A DNA stretch of 64,000 nt from NCBI GenBank assembly GCA_003281185.1, contig QCCS01000001.1, positions 1 to 64,000 on the forward strand, in the 5' to 3' direction. Both the position numbers and the translations under genes were made by a program. The notes below the pieces were generated by a model. That model made no database searches, had not been told where the DNA came from, and worked only from the letters and a program-made list of their open reading frames with translations. The DNA comes from Prochlorococcus sp. AG-347-M15. GTDB lineage: Bacteria; Cyanobacteriota; Cyanobacteriia; PCC-6307; Cyanobiaceae. The stretch's first letter is position 1, and every line of letters starts with the position of its first letter. This document shows, piece after piece, positions 32,519-43,645 of the stretch.

Positions 32519-33454
32519 TTATCCTCTACATTTATAAACTCCAAACTCCATTAAACCTTTTCTAAAAGCCCAATTCATTAGAAGTATTGTTGGTATCTCT
32601 CTAATAGACTTAACTATTGCTAATGGACCAAGAGACAATATTGCATAAGGTCTTCGAACACCTTCAATAATGGAATCCCACCATGAAGGATTTGTATAGT
32701 AATTCCAGTTTTCAGAAAAAACTTCCCCAGCACTATCTTTATTATTTCTGAGAATATTACTGAATTCATTGATACTAATAAAATTAGGATGTACCCACTG
32801 TTCAAGTAATTGTTTAAGAACAATCTTCTCCATAATAGATGGGGGGTTTTCCCTGAGATCTCTTGAATTCCAATCGGCCAATGCCAGATACCCTCCAGGC
32901 CTCAAAGTTCTGAGCATTTCATCTGCAAACTTAGTTTTATCATTCATGTGTGCACCAGCCTCAACACTCCAAACCGCATCAAATGATCCATCTTCAAATT
33001 TTAAATCTAATGCATCCATAACTTGAAAATTACAATTAAGTCCAATAGGAGTTAGTTCTCTCGCTCTTTTTACTTGAGCAGTACTAATTGTGATCCCAGT
33101 AACATTAAACCCATAGTATTTTGCAAGAATCCTAGAACTTCCTCCAATTCCACAACCTACATCAAGTATACGGGAACCTTTTGGCAATTTATTTAACCCA
33201 CTCCACTTGACTAACTCATGAACAAACTGGGCTTTAGCCTCTCTAAAGTCAGTATTTTTTTTCTGCGGGGAATAAAAGCCCAAATGTATATGTTCCCCCC
33301 ACAATCTCTCAAGCAATTTATCTTTGGTCCAAGCATCATAAGCAGAAGCTACTGTGCCAGAAGAAAGGTATTTTCTAGCTTTAATTCTCCAAATTATATA
33401 TAAAACAAAAATTAATAAAACCAATAAGAAAACAGGTAATAGTAATTCAATCAT
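32519..33454 (-). CDS. MPBQ/MSBQ-type membrane methyltransferase (vitamin E/quinone pathway)
   Basis: The 311-residue protein has an N-terminal membrane segment (LLLPVFLLVLLIFVLYIIW, about 3-21) and a class I SAM methyltransferase domain. Motif I is ILDVGCGIGGSSRILAKYYG (about 95-115), followed by VMDALDLKFEDGSFDAVWSVEAGAHM and LRPGGYLALADW. The anchor plus the HIHLGFY motif and overall length match cyanobacterial Sll0418, the methyl-phytyl-/solanyl-benzoquinone methyltransferase of tocopherol synthesis. gamma-Tocopherol methyltransferase is the closest alternative. It abuts the LON-domain gene (stop and start touch), so the two are probably coupled. Confidence 0.78.
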   Translation of the reverse strand: MIELLLPVFLLVLLIFVLYIIWRIKARKYLSSGTVASAYDAWTKDKLLERLWGEHIHLGFYSPQKKNTDFREAKAQFVHELVKWSGLNKLPKGSRILDVGCGIGGSSRILAKYYGFNVTGITISTAQVKRARELTPIGLNCNFQVMDALDLKFEDGSFDAVWSVEAGAHMNDKTKFADEMLRTLRPGGYLALADWNSRDLRENPPSIMEKIVLKQLLEQWVHPNFISINEFSNILRNNKDSAGEVFSENWNYYTNPSWWDSIIEGVRRPYAILSLGPLAIVKSIREIPTILLMNWAFRKGLMEFGVYKCRG

Positions 33455-34111
33455 TTAATTTTCTTTTGTATCAGGAAAACTCTCTTTCAAGGCTGTTCTA
33501 GCTGCAAGTTGTTTTCTAGTATGATCAAGCATTTCATATTCTCTTTGCAACCGAGTAAAAGTATTTCTTTCCTCAAGGAGTCTTTGCTGTTCCTCCGCAA
33601 CAGGACCACCCAAATGGGCTCCTATCCAAAATGATAATTCCATAGGGTTATTAGGTAATTTATCGGGTAGATTTTTTTTAGTATTTGTCAACTTACTTGT
33701 AAGATTAATAACATCATTTAGAGCTTCTTTTACTGAATCTTTTAAAGAATCTAAGTTCTGAAGGTTATCAACATTATCGTCACTAATCCAACTAACCATT
33801 GCTGAACAAAATGGTGTTGAACGTATGATTTCAAGGACTTGAAATCTTTGTTGTCCGAGAGTGATTATATTACTTCTACCATCATCTGCAGTTTGATGCT
33901 TTATTATTTGGGCACAACATCCAACATTAGCCATACTTTTTGTAATTGGATCCCACTTAATAACTCCAAACATAGAATCAGCCTCTAATACCGTCTGAAG
34001 CATAATTCTGTACCTAGATTCAAATATGTGTAAAGGTAATACCTCTTGAGGGAAAAGGACTACCTCTGGCAAAGGAAATATAGGTAATTCCCTTACAGAG
34101 AGCTCTCCCAT
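33455..34111 (-). CDS. LON substrate-binding domain protein (no protease domain)
   Basis: The 218-residue protein contains the Lon N-terminal (LAN/PUA-like) fold: LPIFPLPEVVLFPQEVLPLHIFE, FGVIKW, QRFQVLEI and a helical C-terminus ending LDHTRKQLAARTAL. There is no AAA or protease domain, so it is the standalone form common in cyanobacteria. Such proteins probably bind unfolded or specific substrates; the function is not established. It starts 56 bases after the end of rpsJ, in the same direction. Confidence 0.9.
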   Translation of the reverse strand: MGELSVRELPIFPLPEVVLFPQEVLPLHIFESRYRIMLQTVLEADSMFGVIKWDPITKSMANVGCCAQIIKHQTADDGRSNIITLGQQRFQVLEIIRSTPFCSAMVSWISDDNVDNLQNLDSLKDSVKEALNDVINLTSKLTNTKKNLPDKLPNNPMELSFWIGAHLGGPVAEEQQRLLEERNTFTRLQREYEMLDHTRKQLAARTALKESFPDTKEN

Positions 34112-34166
34112 TTAAACCTCATTGTTTTATACAATCTTAATCAATTTAAGGAGTTTCCGGGAATTC

Positions 34167-34487
34167 TTAAAGTTTAACTTCTATATCTACACCGCTAGGA
34201 AGATCCAATTTCATTAAAGCATCAATAGTTTTTGCTGAAGGGCTGTAAATATCAATAATTCTTCTATGAGTTCTTGTTTCAAAATGTTCTCTAGAGTCTT
34301 TATCTACATGTGGTGATCTTAGGACACAATAAATTTTCCTTTTTGTGGGTAAAGGTATTGGGCCTATTGCCGAAGCAGAAGTGGTGTCAGCTGTTTGAAT
34401 TATTTTATCGCAAGATAAGTCCAGCATTCTTCTATCGAATGCTTTTAGTCTTATTCTTATTTTTTGTTGTGCAATTGATGCAGTCAT
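34167..34487 (-). CDS. rpsJ: 30S ribosomal protein S10
   Basis: The 106-residue protein has the S10 signature [20 protein letters not shown] and [20 protein letters not shown] near the mRNA/tRNA face, then the conserved [13 protein letters not shown]. It ends the cyanobacterial str cluster after tuf. S10 also serves as NusE in antitermination with NusB. A strong hairpin (34511-34535) lies in the 102-base spacer between tuf and this gene. Confidence 0.97.
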   Translation of the reverse strand: MTASIAQQKIRIRLKAFDRRMLDLSCDKIIQTADTTSASAIGPIPLPTKRKIYCVLRSPHVDKDSREHFETRTHRRIIDIYSPSAKTIDALMKLDLPSGVDIEVKL

Positions 34488-34510
34488 AATTTGAAATTTA
34501 CATCTAGTAA

Positions 34511-34535
34511 GGAGTCATTGGTTGACAATGACTCC
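34511..34535 (-). promoter_or_regulatory. Strong hairpin between tuf and rpsJ
   Basis: GGAGTCATTG (34511-34520) and CAATGACTCC (34526-34535) form a perfect 10-bp stem with a 5-base loop. No T run follows on either strand, so it is not a standard terminator. A second, weaker inverted repeat, TTAACC (34542-34547) and GGTTAA (34564-34569), sits between it and tuf. It could be an RNase processing site, a 3'-end stabiliser of tuf mRNA, or an attenuator before rpsJ. Confidence 0.6.
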
Positions 34536-34589
34536 AAGTTATTAACCTATGTTAAGTGATTGAGGTTAACTTTTTAAAATTCAAATAAA

Positions 34590-35789
34590 TTATTTGAGAA
34601 TTTTAGAAACAACTCCAGCACCAATAGTACGTCCACCTTCACGGATTGCAAATCGCATCCCTTGTTCAATAGCTACTGGGCAAATTAATTCCCCAGTCAT
34701 CTTGATTCTGTCTCCTGGCATAACCATTTCAACATTACTTCCATCATCAGAGGTAAATGCTGTGATTTGACCTGTAACGTCAGTAGTTCTGATATAAAAT
34801 TGTGGTCTATATCCTGCAAAGAAAGGTGTATGTCTGCCACCCTCTTCTTTTTTCAGAACATACACTTCTCCCTCAAATTGAGTATGAGGAGTTATGGATC
34901 CTTTCTTAACAAGTACCATTCCTCTCTCAATATCCTCCTTTTGAACCCCGCGCAAAAGTAAACCTACGTTGTCTCCTGCCATACCTTCGTCTAAAAGTTT
35001 ACGGAACATTTCAACTCCGGTAACAGTTGTTAATCTTGTATCTCTTATTCCGACTATTTCAACTTCCTCTCCAACCTTAACTTTACCTCTCTCAATTCTT
35101 CCAGTAGCAACTGTCCCTCTACCAGTAATTGAGAAAACATCCTCAACTGCCATCAAAAATGGTTTGTCAACTTCTCTTTCTGGTTCAGGGATACTAGCGT
35201 CAACTGCTTTCATCAATTCTTCAATTTTTGATTCCCAAGTTGAATCACCTTCTAATGCTTTAAGACCAGAAACTTGAACTATAGGAATATCATCACCAGG
35301 GAAGTCATAACTATCTAGTAGTTCTCTGATTTCCATTTCAACAAGTTCAATAATCTCTTCATCATCGACCATATCGCACTTATTTAGAGCTACTACAAGA
35401 GCAGGAACTCCAACCTGTTTAGCTAAAAGAATATGCTCTTTTGTTTGCGCCATAGGGCCATCTGTAGCTGCACAAACTAGAATGGCTCCGTCCATCTGGG
35501 CGGCACCTGTAATCATGTTTTTTACGTAATCAGCATGTCCAGGACAATCAACATGAGCATAGTGTCTGCCTTCAGTTTCATATTCGACGTGAGCTGTATT
35601 AATAGTAATGCCACGCTCTCTTTCCTCAGGAGCACCATCAATGTCTCCATAGTCTTGAGCTTGAGCTTGACCTTTTTTTGCTAGTACATTTGTAATAGCA
35701 GCAGTAAGTGTTGTTTTTCCATGATCAACATGGCCAATAGTACCTATGTTGACATGTGGTTTGTTTCTTTCGAACTTCTCGCGAGCCAT
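34590..35789 (-). CDS. tuf: Elongation factor Tu
   Basis: EF-Tu brings aminoacyl-tRNA to the ribosome as a GTP complex. The 399-residue protein has [14 protein letters not shown] (P loop, about 19-32), [21 protein letters not shown] and the tRNA-binding domains ending [15 protein letters not shown]. The length is normal. It is 45 bases downstream of fusA in rpsL-rpsG-fusA-tuf-rpsJ. Only one tuf is seen in this window. Confidence 0.98.
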
Positions 35790-35834
35790 TTTGAATTAAA
35801 GAATCGAGGGTTTAGTAGTGTTTTGGTTTAGAGA

Positions 35835-37910
35835 TCAGGTATTGCCCTGATTCTTGGAAATGATAGCTTCAGCAACATTACGAGGAACTTCCTCATAATT
35901 TGCGAACTCCATTGAAAATATTCCCCGACCTTGAGTCATTGATCGGAGTTGAGTGGCATAACCGAACATTTCGGCTAAGGGCACTTTGGCCTGTACCTTA
36001 GACAATCCATCATCAACAGATTGTCCTTCTACTTGACCTCGTCTAGAAGAGAGATCACCTATTACAGATCCAAGAAAGTCGTCAGGACTTTCGACCTCAA
36101 CTTTCATCATAGGCTCTAACAGGACAGGATTGCATTTTTTAACCCCATCTTTAAAAGCCATAGAACCTGCAATCTTGAAGGCCATTTCAGATGAGTCTAC
36201 ATCGTGGAATGAACCATCGACTAGTGTTACTTTTACATCAATGAGTGGATAACCGGCAAGAACACCTGATTCACAGGTTTCTTTCATTCCATTAGATGCA
36301 GGTCCGATGTACTCTTTCGGTACAGCTCCACCGACAATTTTGTTGACAAATTCAAATCCTTTACCAACTTCAGCAGGCTCCATCTCAATTATTACATGAC
36401 CATATTGACCTTTTCCTCCAGTTTGTCTTGCGTATTTACCTTCACCTTTAGAACTAGACCTAATTGTCTCTCTGTATGAAACTTGGGGAGCTCCAATATT
36501 AGCCTCAACTTTAAATTCCCTTAACATTCTGTCAACAAGGATTTCTAAATGCAATTCACCCATACCAGCAATTACAGTTTGATTTGTTTCTGGATCTGTA
36601 CTTACCCTAAAGGTTGGATCCTCTTCTGATAAAGCAGTTAAAGCTTTTGATAATTTTTCCATATCCCCTTTAGTTTTTGGCTCAACGGCCACTGAGATTA
36701 CTGGTTCAGGGATAAACAATGTCTCCAAAACAATAGGGTCGTCTGTATTACATAAAGTGTCACCAGTTGTTGTGTTCTTAAGACCTAGTACAGCTCCCAA
36801 ATCTCCAGCTCTCAATTCATCAACCTCTTCTCTTTCATCAGCCTTTAAGATAACTAATCTAGAAATCCTCTCTTTAGCATCTTTAGTAGAATTCATTACA
36901 TAACTACCCTTTGAAAGAACACCAGAATACATTCTTACAAAAGTTAATTTCCCATAGGGATCTGACATCACTTTAAAAGCTAGAGCACTGAAAGGCGCAT
37001 TATCATCTGAAGGTCTTACATCTTCTTTACCACTGGGTAAAACACCTTGTATCGGTTTTACATCAACAGGAGCTGGCAAGTAATCAACAACAGCATCTAA
37101 AACAAGTTGGACTCCTTTATTCTTAAAAGCTGAACCGCACAATACTGGAACCAATCCATGTTTTAAAACCCCTTCCCTGATACCTTTTTTAAGTTGTTCT
37201 TCAGATAATTCTCCTGTTTCAAGGAAAATTTCTATTAACTCTTCATCATTTTCTGCCACACTCTCCATCAGCTTATATCTCCATTCAGCAGCATCTTCCT
37301 CCATTTCGGATGGAATTGCTGCTTCTTCGATATCTGTACCTAAGTCATTTTTATAAAGATATGCTTTGTTAGCTACTAAATCAATAATGCCAGTGAGATC
37401 TCCCTCCGCTCCGATAGGGAGCTGAATTGGAAGAGCATTTGCCTTTAGTCGATCCTTAATTTGGTTATTGACCTTTAAAAAATCTGCACCAGTTCTGTCC
37501 ATTTTATTAACAAAAACCATCCTTGGGACGGAGTATCTATCAGCTTGACGCCAAACCGTTTCAGATTGAGGTTGAACTCCACCAACTGCGCAAAAAACAG
37601 CTATTACTCCATCTAAGACGCGCATTGATCTTTCCACTTCAATCGTAAAATCAACGTGTCCAGGAGTATCAATAATATTAATTCTATGGTCTTGCCAACT
37701 TGTAGATATTGCAGCGGCAGTAATAGTTATCCCTCTTTCTCTTTCCTGAGCCATCCAATCTGTTACAGCAGCACCATCATGAACCTCCCCTATCTTATGA
37801 ACAACACCTGAGTAAAACAAAATTCTTTCAGTTGTGGTTGTTTTCCCTGCATCAATATGAGCGGCTATACCTATGTTCCTTACTCGTTCTAGGGGAAAGT
37901 CGCGTGCCAA
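35835..37910 (-). CDS. fusA: Elongation factor G
   Basis: EF-G drives translocation on the ribosome. The 691-residue protein begins [23 protein letters not shown] with the P loop, then [21 protein letters not shown] and [10 protein letters not shown]. Domain IV/V motifs are [16 protein letters not shown] and RRGQVEGQ. Full length and intact, it is 97 bases downstream of rpsG in the same operon. Confidence 0.98.
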   Translation of the reverse strand: MARDFPLERVRNIGIAAHIDAGKTTTTERILFYSGVVHKIGEVHDGAAVTDWMAQERERGITITAAAISTSWQDHRINIIDTPGHVDFTIEVERSMRVLDGVIAVFCAVGGVQPQSETVWRQADRYSVPRMVFVNKMDRTGADFLKVNNQIKDRLKANALPIQLPIGAEGDLTGIIDLVANKAYLYKNDLGTDIEEAAIPSEMEEDAAEWRYKLMESVAENDEELIEIFLETGELSEEQLKKGIREGVLKHGLVPVLCGSAFKNKGVQLVLDAVVDYLPAPVDVKPIQGVLPSGKEDVRPSDDNAPFSALAFKVMSDPYGKLTFVRMYSGVLSKGSYVMNSTKDAKERISRLVILKADEREEVDELRAGDLGAVLGLKNTTTGDTLCNTDDPIVLETLFIPEPVISVAVEPKTKGDMEKLSKALTALSEEDPTFRVSTDPETNQTVIAGMGELHLEILVDRMLREFKVEANIGAPQVSYRETIRSSSKGEGKYARQTGGKGQYGHVIIEMEPAEVGKGFEFVNKIVGGAVPKEYIGPASNGMKETCESGVLAGYPLIDVKVTLVDGSFHDVDSSEMAFKIAGSMAFKDGVKKCNPVLLEPMMKVEVESPDDFLGSVIGDLSSRRGQVEGQSVDDGLSKVQAKVPLAEMFGYATQLRSMTQGRGIFSMEFANYEEVPRNVAEAIISKNQGNT

Positions 37911-38007
37911 TGTTAAAGCTCCAAATAAAATAATCTTTGATAATAACAGTTCACCCTTAAGGCAAACTTTTATAATAATAAACTACTTAAGTACCTTTTT
38001 GATGAAA

Positions 38008-38478
38008 TTAATATCTGTAATGTGCAAAAGCTTTATTAGCTTCAGCCATTTTATGAGTATCTTCTCTTTTTTTAACCGCACTACCAGTTTCATTTGCTGC
38101 ATCCATCAACTCGCCAGCAAGTTTTTGGGACATGCTTTTACCATTCCTTGCACGTGAAAATGTAACAAGCCATCTTAATGCCATAGCTGTTCCTCTTTCT
38201 TGGCGTACTTCCATAGGTACTTGATATGTTGCACCACCTACTCTTCTGGCTCTTACTTCTACAAGAGGAGTAGCATTTTTAACGGCTGTTTCAAATAATT
38301 CGACTGCATTCCCTCCTGTTCTCTCGCTTATTAAAGAAAAAGCATCTGACAATATTCTTTGAGCTGTAGATTTTTTACCATGTTTCATCAATCGAGAAAT
38401 CATCATTGATGCTAGACGGCTATTAAATTGAGGATCTGGAAGAACTGGTCTCTTTACTGCTGCGTTACGACGTGACAT
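38008..38478 (-). CDS. rpsG: 30S ribosomal protein S7
   Basis: The 156-residue protein starts [18 protein letters not shown] and carries the S7 core [17 protein letters not shown] and [18 protein letters not shown]7 nucleates assembly of the 30S head and touches the E-site tRNA. In the str operon it is 25 bases after rpsL. Confidence 0.98.
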   Translation of the reverse strand: MSRRNAAVKRPVLPDPQFNSRLASMMISRLMKHGKKSTAQRILSDAFSLISERTGGNAVELFETAVKNATPLVEVRARRVGGATYQVPMEVRQERGTAMALRWLVTFSRARNGKSMSQKLAGELMDAANETGSAVKKREDTHKMAEANKAFAHYRY

Positions 38479-38503
38479 GTTTTTAAAAAGTGATGTTTAA
38501 TAA

Positions 38504-38878
38504 TTATTCTTTCGGAGCTTTTGCTCCATACTTAGATCTAGATTGACGTCTATCTTTGACTCCAGCCGTATCTAATGTTCCTCTTATTATATGATACCTT
38601 ACTCCTGGTAAGTCTTTAACTCTTCCGCCACGTAGAAGCACTACAGAATGTTCTTGCAAATTATGTCCAATTCCGGGGATATAAGCAGTTACTTCGAATC
38701 CAGAAGTTAATCTTACCCTCGCAACTTTTCTCAAAGCTGAATTAGGTTTTTTGGGTGTTGATGTATAGACTCTCGTACAAACCCCTCTTCTTTCAGGGCA
38801 AGCTTTTAATGCAGGAGATTTTGTTTTTCTAATCAGACGTTTTCTTTCTGATCCTATTAATTGTGAGATGGTGGGCAT
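38504..38878 (-). CDS. rpsL: 30S ribosomal protein S12
   Basis: The 124-residue protein shows the S12 signature [20 protein letters not shown] and [20 protein letters not shown], with the TPKKPNSA lysine region linked to streptomycin response and decoding. It is the first gene of the str cluster on this strand. The 192-base spacer upstream to the divergent gltB should hold both promoters. Confidence 0.98.
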   Translation of the reverse strand: MPTISQLIGSERKRLIRKTKSPALKACPERRGVCTRVYTSTPKKPNSALRKVARVRLTSGFEVTAYIPGIGHNLQEHSVVLLRGGRVKDLPGVRYHIIRGTLDTAGVKDRRQSRSKYGAKAPKE

Positions 38879-39070
38879 CTATTACAGTTGAATAAAAATA
38901 AACATTTAACTATCATAACCTTTTACGAGCGCCAACTAAAAGTTTTTAATCATATTTTTTTAAGAAATCTGCGAAATTAAAATTCTTTGGTAAATATTCA
39001 TTATCTTTAGATTTATTTTCATATTTATTTTTATAATGATTATAAATAACTAAATAGAATTTAATAATCT

Positions 39071-42000
39071 ATGAGAGAGATTAACAAAAGAACGGTTGAG
39101 CCATATTTAGATAGTTATTCCCCAAACGGAATAATTGGTGAAAAAGATGCGTGTGGAGTTGGTTTCATAGCAAATGTTAAAGGTATAGAAAGCAACTGGA
39201 TCCTTAAACAATCACTGAAAGGCCTTAATTGCATGGAGCATAGAGGTGGTTGTGGTGGAGATAGTGACTCAGGAGATGGAGCAGGCATTTTATGTTCAAT
39301 TCCATGGAATTATATAGATGAAAATATGAATCTAAAAAATAAATATGATATGAATAAAGGTTTAGGCATGGTTTTTATGCCTAATAAAAAGGAGAAAATT
39401 GAAGAATGTAAATCAATATGTGATGAAGAAGCAGAAAAATTAAAATTTTACAAAACATCTTGGAGAACAGTACCTGTTAACTATGAGATCTTAGGTCCTT
39501 TAGCCAAGGCAAATGCGCCGTTCATCTGTCAGTGGATTTTATACATAGATAAAAAAGATCATCAGGATATTGAAAGGCTTTTATTCCAATTAAGGAAGAG
39601 AATTGAAAAAAAAATAAGAGAAACTTTTAAAAACCATGTTGGAGATTGTGAATTTTATTTTGCCTCACTCAGTTCTCAAACAGTAGTTTATAAAGGTATG
39701 GTGCGTTCTGAAATATTATCTGAGTTTTATCAAGATCTTAAAGAAGAGAGTTTTAAGGTCTCATTTTCTGTTTATCATCGAAGATTTAGTACTAATACGC
39801 TTCCAAAATGGCCGCTAGCTCAACCCATGAGATTTTTAGGTCATAATGGCGAAATAAATACCCTCTTAGGTAATATCAATTGGGCTAAAGCTTCAGAAAC
39901 ACATATAGATGATTTTTGGGGAGATTTATCTAATGAAATCAAGCCTATTGTAGATGTAAATAAAAGCGATTCATCAAATCTTGATGCAACCCTTGAAATT
40001 AATATTCGTTCAGGACAACCAATTACTGATTCATTATTAAAACTTGTTCCTGAAGCATTTAGAGATCAACCAGAACTTGAAAATAGAGAAAATATTAAAG
40101 CATTTTATGAGTATTCTGCGAGCCTACAAGAAGCATGGGATGGACCTGCCCTCCTTGTATTTGCGGATGGAAATTTTGTAGGAGCAACTCTTGATAGAAA
40201 TGGGCTAAGACCAGCAAGATACTCAATAACAAATGATGGTTTTGTAATAATGGGTTCCGAAACAGGAGTAGTAGAAATTGAAGAGGAAAGAGTAATAGAG
40301 AAAGGTCGATTAGGACCTGGACAAATGTTGGCAGTTGATTTTCATCAAAATAGAATACTGAGAAATTGGGAGGTAAAATCTGAAGCAGCTCAAAGATATG
40401 ATTATAAACATCTCCTAAGTAATAGAACTATAAAAATTGAAAATAATGAATGGCTTAAAGACTGCCAACTAAAAGACCTTGATTTGTTACAACAACAAAC
40501 TGCATACGGTTTTTCAGTGGAAGACAATGATCTTATCTTAGATTCAATGGCTTCATTAGCTAAAGAGCCTACTTATTGCATGGGCGACGACATTCCACTA
40601 GCAGTGCTTTCATCAAAGCCGCACATTTTGTTTGACTATTTTAAGCAAAGATTTGCGCAAGTTACTAATCCTCCTATTGACCCTCTCAGAGAAAAACTGG
40701 TAATGAGTTTAGAGATGCATCTTGGAGAAAGATGTACACCATTTGAGATTAAAGATTCTAAACCTTTTATTCATTTACAAAGTCCAATCCTAAATGAAGA
40801 AGAACTCATTTCCATTAAAAAATCAAAAATCAAATCTCAAACAATTTCAAGTTTGTTTCATATTGAAGAAGGTATTCAAGGCTTAGAGAACCATTTAAAA
40901 GCAATTTGTAAACAGAGTGAGCTCTCTATAAAAGAAGGTTGCTCTATAATTATTATTTCTGATAAGGGAATTAATCCTACAAAGACTTTTATTCCACCCT
41001 TACTCGCTGTTGGAGCAATTCATCATTATCTACTTAAAAAAGAAATCAGGCTAAAAGCTTCTTTAATAATTGAGACAGGTCAATGTTGGAGCACACATCA
41101 CTTAGCTTGTTTGATTGGTTATGGTGCAAGCGCAGTTTGCCCTTGGTTAACATTTGAAGCAGGAAGACATTGGTTAAAACATCCAAAAACTCAAAAACTT
41201 ATAGATAGCAAAAAGATAAATTCTTTATCTAAAACTGATGTTCAAGAAAATATTAAAAAAGCTCTAGAGGACGGACTAAGAAAAATTCTTTCTAAAATAG
41301 GTATTTCACTTTTATCTAGTTACCATGGAGCACAAATTTTTGAAGCTGTAGGCCTTGGTTCAGACTTAATAAAAATTGCTTTTGATGGGACAACAAGTCG
41401 AATTGCTGGCATAACACTAAAAGAATTAACTAATGAAACACTTTCAATACATGCGAAAGCTTACCCAGAGATCGATTTAAAAAAATTAGAATTTTTAGGA
41501 TTTGTACAATTTAGAAATAATGGAGAATATCACTCTAATAATCCAGAAATGTCCAAGGTTTTACATACGGCTGTAAGACAAGGACCTGGATATGATCATT
41601 TTGAAACTTACAAAAAACTCATTAGTAATAGGCCTACTACATCTTTAAGAGATTTACTAACAATTAGTTCAAAAAGAAAAAGCATTCCACTAGAAGAAGT
41701 AGAGAGTGTTGAATCTATTTGCAAAAGGTTTTGCACTGGAGGTATGAGTTTGGGTGCATTATCAAGAGAAGCTCATGAAGTTTTAGCAGTTGCAATGAAC
41801 AGAATTGGTGGAAAAAGTAATAGTGGCGAAGGAGGAGAAGATCCAGCTAGGTTTAATGTTTTAAATGATATTGATGAAAATACTCAATCAGCGACACTAC
41901 CATTTATAAAAGGCTTAGAAAATGGTGACACCGCATGCTCAGCCATTAAACAAATAGCATCAGGTAGATTTGGAGTTACACCTGAGTATCTAAGAAGTGG

Positions 42001-43645
42001 TAAACAACTAGAAATTAAAATGGCTCAAGGTGCAAAACCTGGCGAAGGAGGACAATTGCCCGGTCCAAAAGTTGATTCTTACATTGCAAAACTAAGAAAT
42101 AGTAAACCAGGAGTAGCCCTTATATCTCCTCCACCTCATCATGACATTTATTCAATTGAAGATTTAGCTCAACTAATTCACGACTTACACCAAGTCCATC
42201 CAAAAGCTAAGGTGAGCGTAAAACTTGTTTCTGAAATCGGAATAGGCACTATTGCTGCTGGAGTAAGCAAAGCTAATGCAGATGTAATTCAAATTTCAGG
42301 ACATGACGGAGGTACAGGAGCTTCTCCTCTAAGTTCTATTAAGCATGCAGGTTTACCTTGGGAACTTGGTGTAGCCGAAGTTCATAAATCTCTTTTAGAA
42401 AATAACTTACGCGAAAGGGTTATCTTGAGAACTGATGGAGGTCTAAAAACAGGCTGGGATGTAGTTATTGCAGCTTTACTAGGTGCTGAAGAATACGGAT
42501 TCGGTTCCGTAGCGATGATTGCCGAAGGATGCATAATGGCTAGGGTTTGTCATACAAACAAGTGTCCTGTTGGAGTTGCCACTCAAAAAGAAGAATTAAG
42601 AAAAAGATTTAAAGGTATTCCAGAAAATGTTGTCAATTTTTTCTTGTATATTGCTGAAGAAGTAAGGCAGATAATGAGTAGTATTGGAGTTTCTAATATG
42701 GAAGAACTTATTGGTAATCAAGAATTTCTTTCGGCAAGAAATATCGGTCTTCCAAAAACCTCTAATATTGATCTATCTTCCTTAGTAAATAATGAATCCT
42801 CGACCGAGGATAGATCATGGTTAAAACATTCAAAAAATGCTCATAGTAATGGATCTGTATTAGAGGATGAGTTTTTGTCTGATACTGAATTCATATATTC
42901 AATTAAAAATCACGAAAAATTAACTAAAGAAATTGAGATAAAAAATACAGATAGAAGTGTTTGTGCAAAAATATCAGGCGAAATAGCAGAAATTCATGGA
43001 AATAAAGGCTTCAATGGAGAACTTACCTTAAATTTCAAAGGGTATGCAGGACAAAGCTTTGGTGCCTTTTTATTAAAGGGAATGAATGTTCAATTAATCG
43101 GAGAAGCTAATGATTATGTTTGTAAAGGAATGAATGGAGGAATACTCTCAATAATTCCACCAAAAATAGATGAAATCTCCTCTGAACAAGTTATCCTTGG
43201 AAATACTTGTCTTTATGGAGCAACAGGAGGGAAATTATTTGCATTAGGAAAATCAGGAGAAAGATTTGCGGTTAGAAATAGTGGCGCTACAGCAGTAACA
43301 GAGGGAGCAGGTGATCATTGTTGTGAATACATGACTGGCGGAACAGTAGTTATTCTAGGTTCCACAGGAAGGAATATTGGTGCGGGCATGACTGGTGGAA
43401 TAGCTTTTATACTCGATGAAAATAATGATTTAAGTAATAAAGTAAATAAGGAAATAGTTAGCATTCATAAAATAACTTCATCCAAGCAGGAAGATATTTT
43501 GTTGGAAATTATTAGAGAATATTATGCAAAAACAAATAGCTTAAAGGCTGGCAAAATAATTGAAAATTGGTCTGATTTCAAGAGTAATTTCAAATTAATT
43601 GTTCCCCCAAGCGAAGAAGAGATGCTTGGCATACAGAAAATGTAA
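39071..43645 (+). CDS. gltB: Ferredoxin-dependent glutamate synthase (GOGAT)
   Basis: This is the large GOGAT (glsF/gltB), which makes two glutamates from glutamine and 2-oxoglutarate with electrons from reduced ferredoxin. The 1524-residue protein has the N-terminal amidotransferase domain with Cys28 (DACGVGF), which becomes N-terminal after processing. The FMN/2-oxoglutarate domain follows (GEGGQLPGPKVD, ISGHDGGTGASP), with 3Fe-4S ligands Cys1154, Cys1160 and Cys1165 (VCHTNKCPVGVATQ), then a C-terminal beta-helix (GATGGKLFALGKSGERF). No small NADPH subunit gene is adjacent, which fits the ferredoxin type. The next gene starts directly at the stop. Confidence 0.96.
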   Translation: MREINKRTVEPYLDSYSPNGIIGEKDACGVGFIANVKGIESNWILKQSLKGLNCMEHRGGCGGDSDSGDGAGILCSIPWNYIDENMNLKNKYDMNKGLGMVFMPNKKEKIEECKSICDEEAEKLKFYKTSWRTVPVNYEILGPLAKANAPFICQWILYIDKKDHQDIERLLFQLRKRIEKKIRETFKNHVGDCEFYFASLSSQTVVYKGMVRSEILSEFYQDLKEESFKVSFSVYHRRFSTNTLPKWPLAQPMRFLGHNGEINTLLGNINWAKASETHIDDFWGDLSNEIKPIVDVNKSDSSNLDATLEINIRSGQPITDSLLKLVPEAFRDQPELENRENIKAFYEYSASLQEAWDGPALLVFADGNFVGATLDRNGLRPARYSITNDGFVIMGSETGVVEIEEERVIEKGRLGPGQMLAVDFHQNRILRNWEVKSEAAQRYDYKHLLSNRTIKIENNEWLKDCQLKDLDLLQQQTAYGFSVEDNDLILDSMASLAKEPTYCMGDDIPLAVLSSKPHILFDYFKQRFAQVTNPPIDPLREKLVMSLEMHLGERCTPFEIKDSKPFIHLQSPILNEEELISIKKSKIKSQTISSLFHIEEGIQGLENHLKAICKQSELSIKEGCSIIIISDKGINPTKTFIPPLLAVGAIHHYLLKKEIRLKASLIIETGQCWSTHHLACLIGYGASAVCPWLTFEAGRHWLKHPKTQKLIDSKKINSLSKTDVQENIKKALEDGLRKILSKIGISLLSSYHGAQIFEAVGLGSDLIKIAFDGTTSRIAGITLKELTNETLSIHAKAYPEIDLKKLEFLGFVQFRNNGEYHSNNPEMSKVLHTAVRQGPGYDHFETYKKLISNRPTTSLRDLLTISSKRKSIPLEEVESVESICKRFCTGGMSLGALSREAHEVLAVAMNRIGGKSNSGEGGEDPARFNVLNDIDENTQSATLPFIKGLENGDTACSAIKQIASGRFGVTPEYLRSGKQLEIKMAQGAKPGEGGQLPGPKVDSYIAKLRNSKPGVALISPPPHHDIYSIEDLAQLIHDLHQVHPKAKVSVKLVSEIGIGTIAAGVSKANADVIQISGHDGGTGASPLSSIKHAGLPWELGVAEVHKSLLENNLRERVILRTDGGLKTGWDVVIAALLGAEEYGFGSVAMIAEGCIMARVCHTNKCPVGVATQKEELRKRFKGIPENVVNFFLYIAEEVRQIMSSIGVSNMEELIGNQEFLSARNIGLPKTSNIDLSSLVNNESSTEDRSWLKHSKNAHSNGSVLEDEFLSDTEFIYSIKNHEKLTKEIEIKNTDRSVCAKISGEIAEIHGNKGFNGELTLNFKGYAGQSFGAFLLKGMNVQLIGEANDYVCKGMNGGILSIIPPKIDEISSEQVILGNTCLYGATGGKLFALGKSGERFAVRNSGATAVTEGAGDHCCEYMTGGTVVILGSTGRNIGAGMTGGIAFILDENNDLSNKVNKEIVSIHKITSSKQEDILLEIIREYYAKTNSLKAGKIIENWSDFKSNFKLIVPPSEEEMLGIQKM

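Noticed and set aside
38990-39003. GTA-N8-TTA upstream of gltB, near an NtcA box
   Set aside because: The NtcA consensus is GTA-N8-TAC. This site lacks the final C and A order, and the spacing to the -10-like TATAAT (about 28 bases) is not the usual 22.
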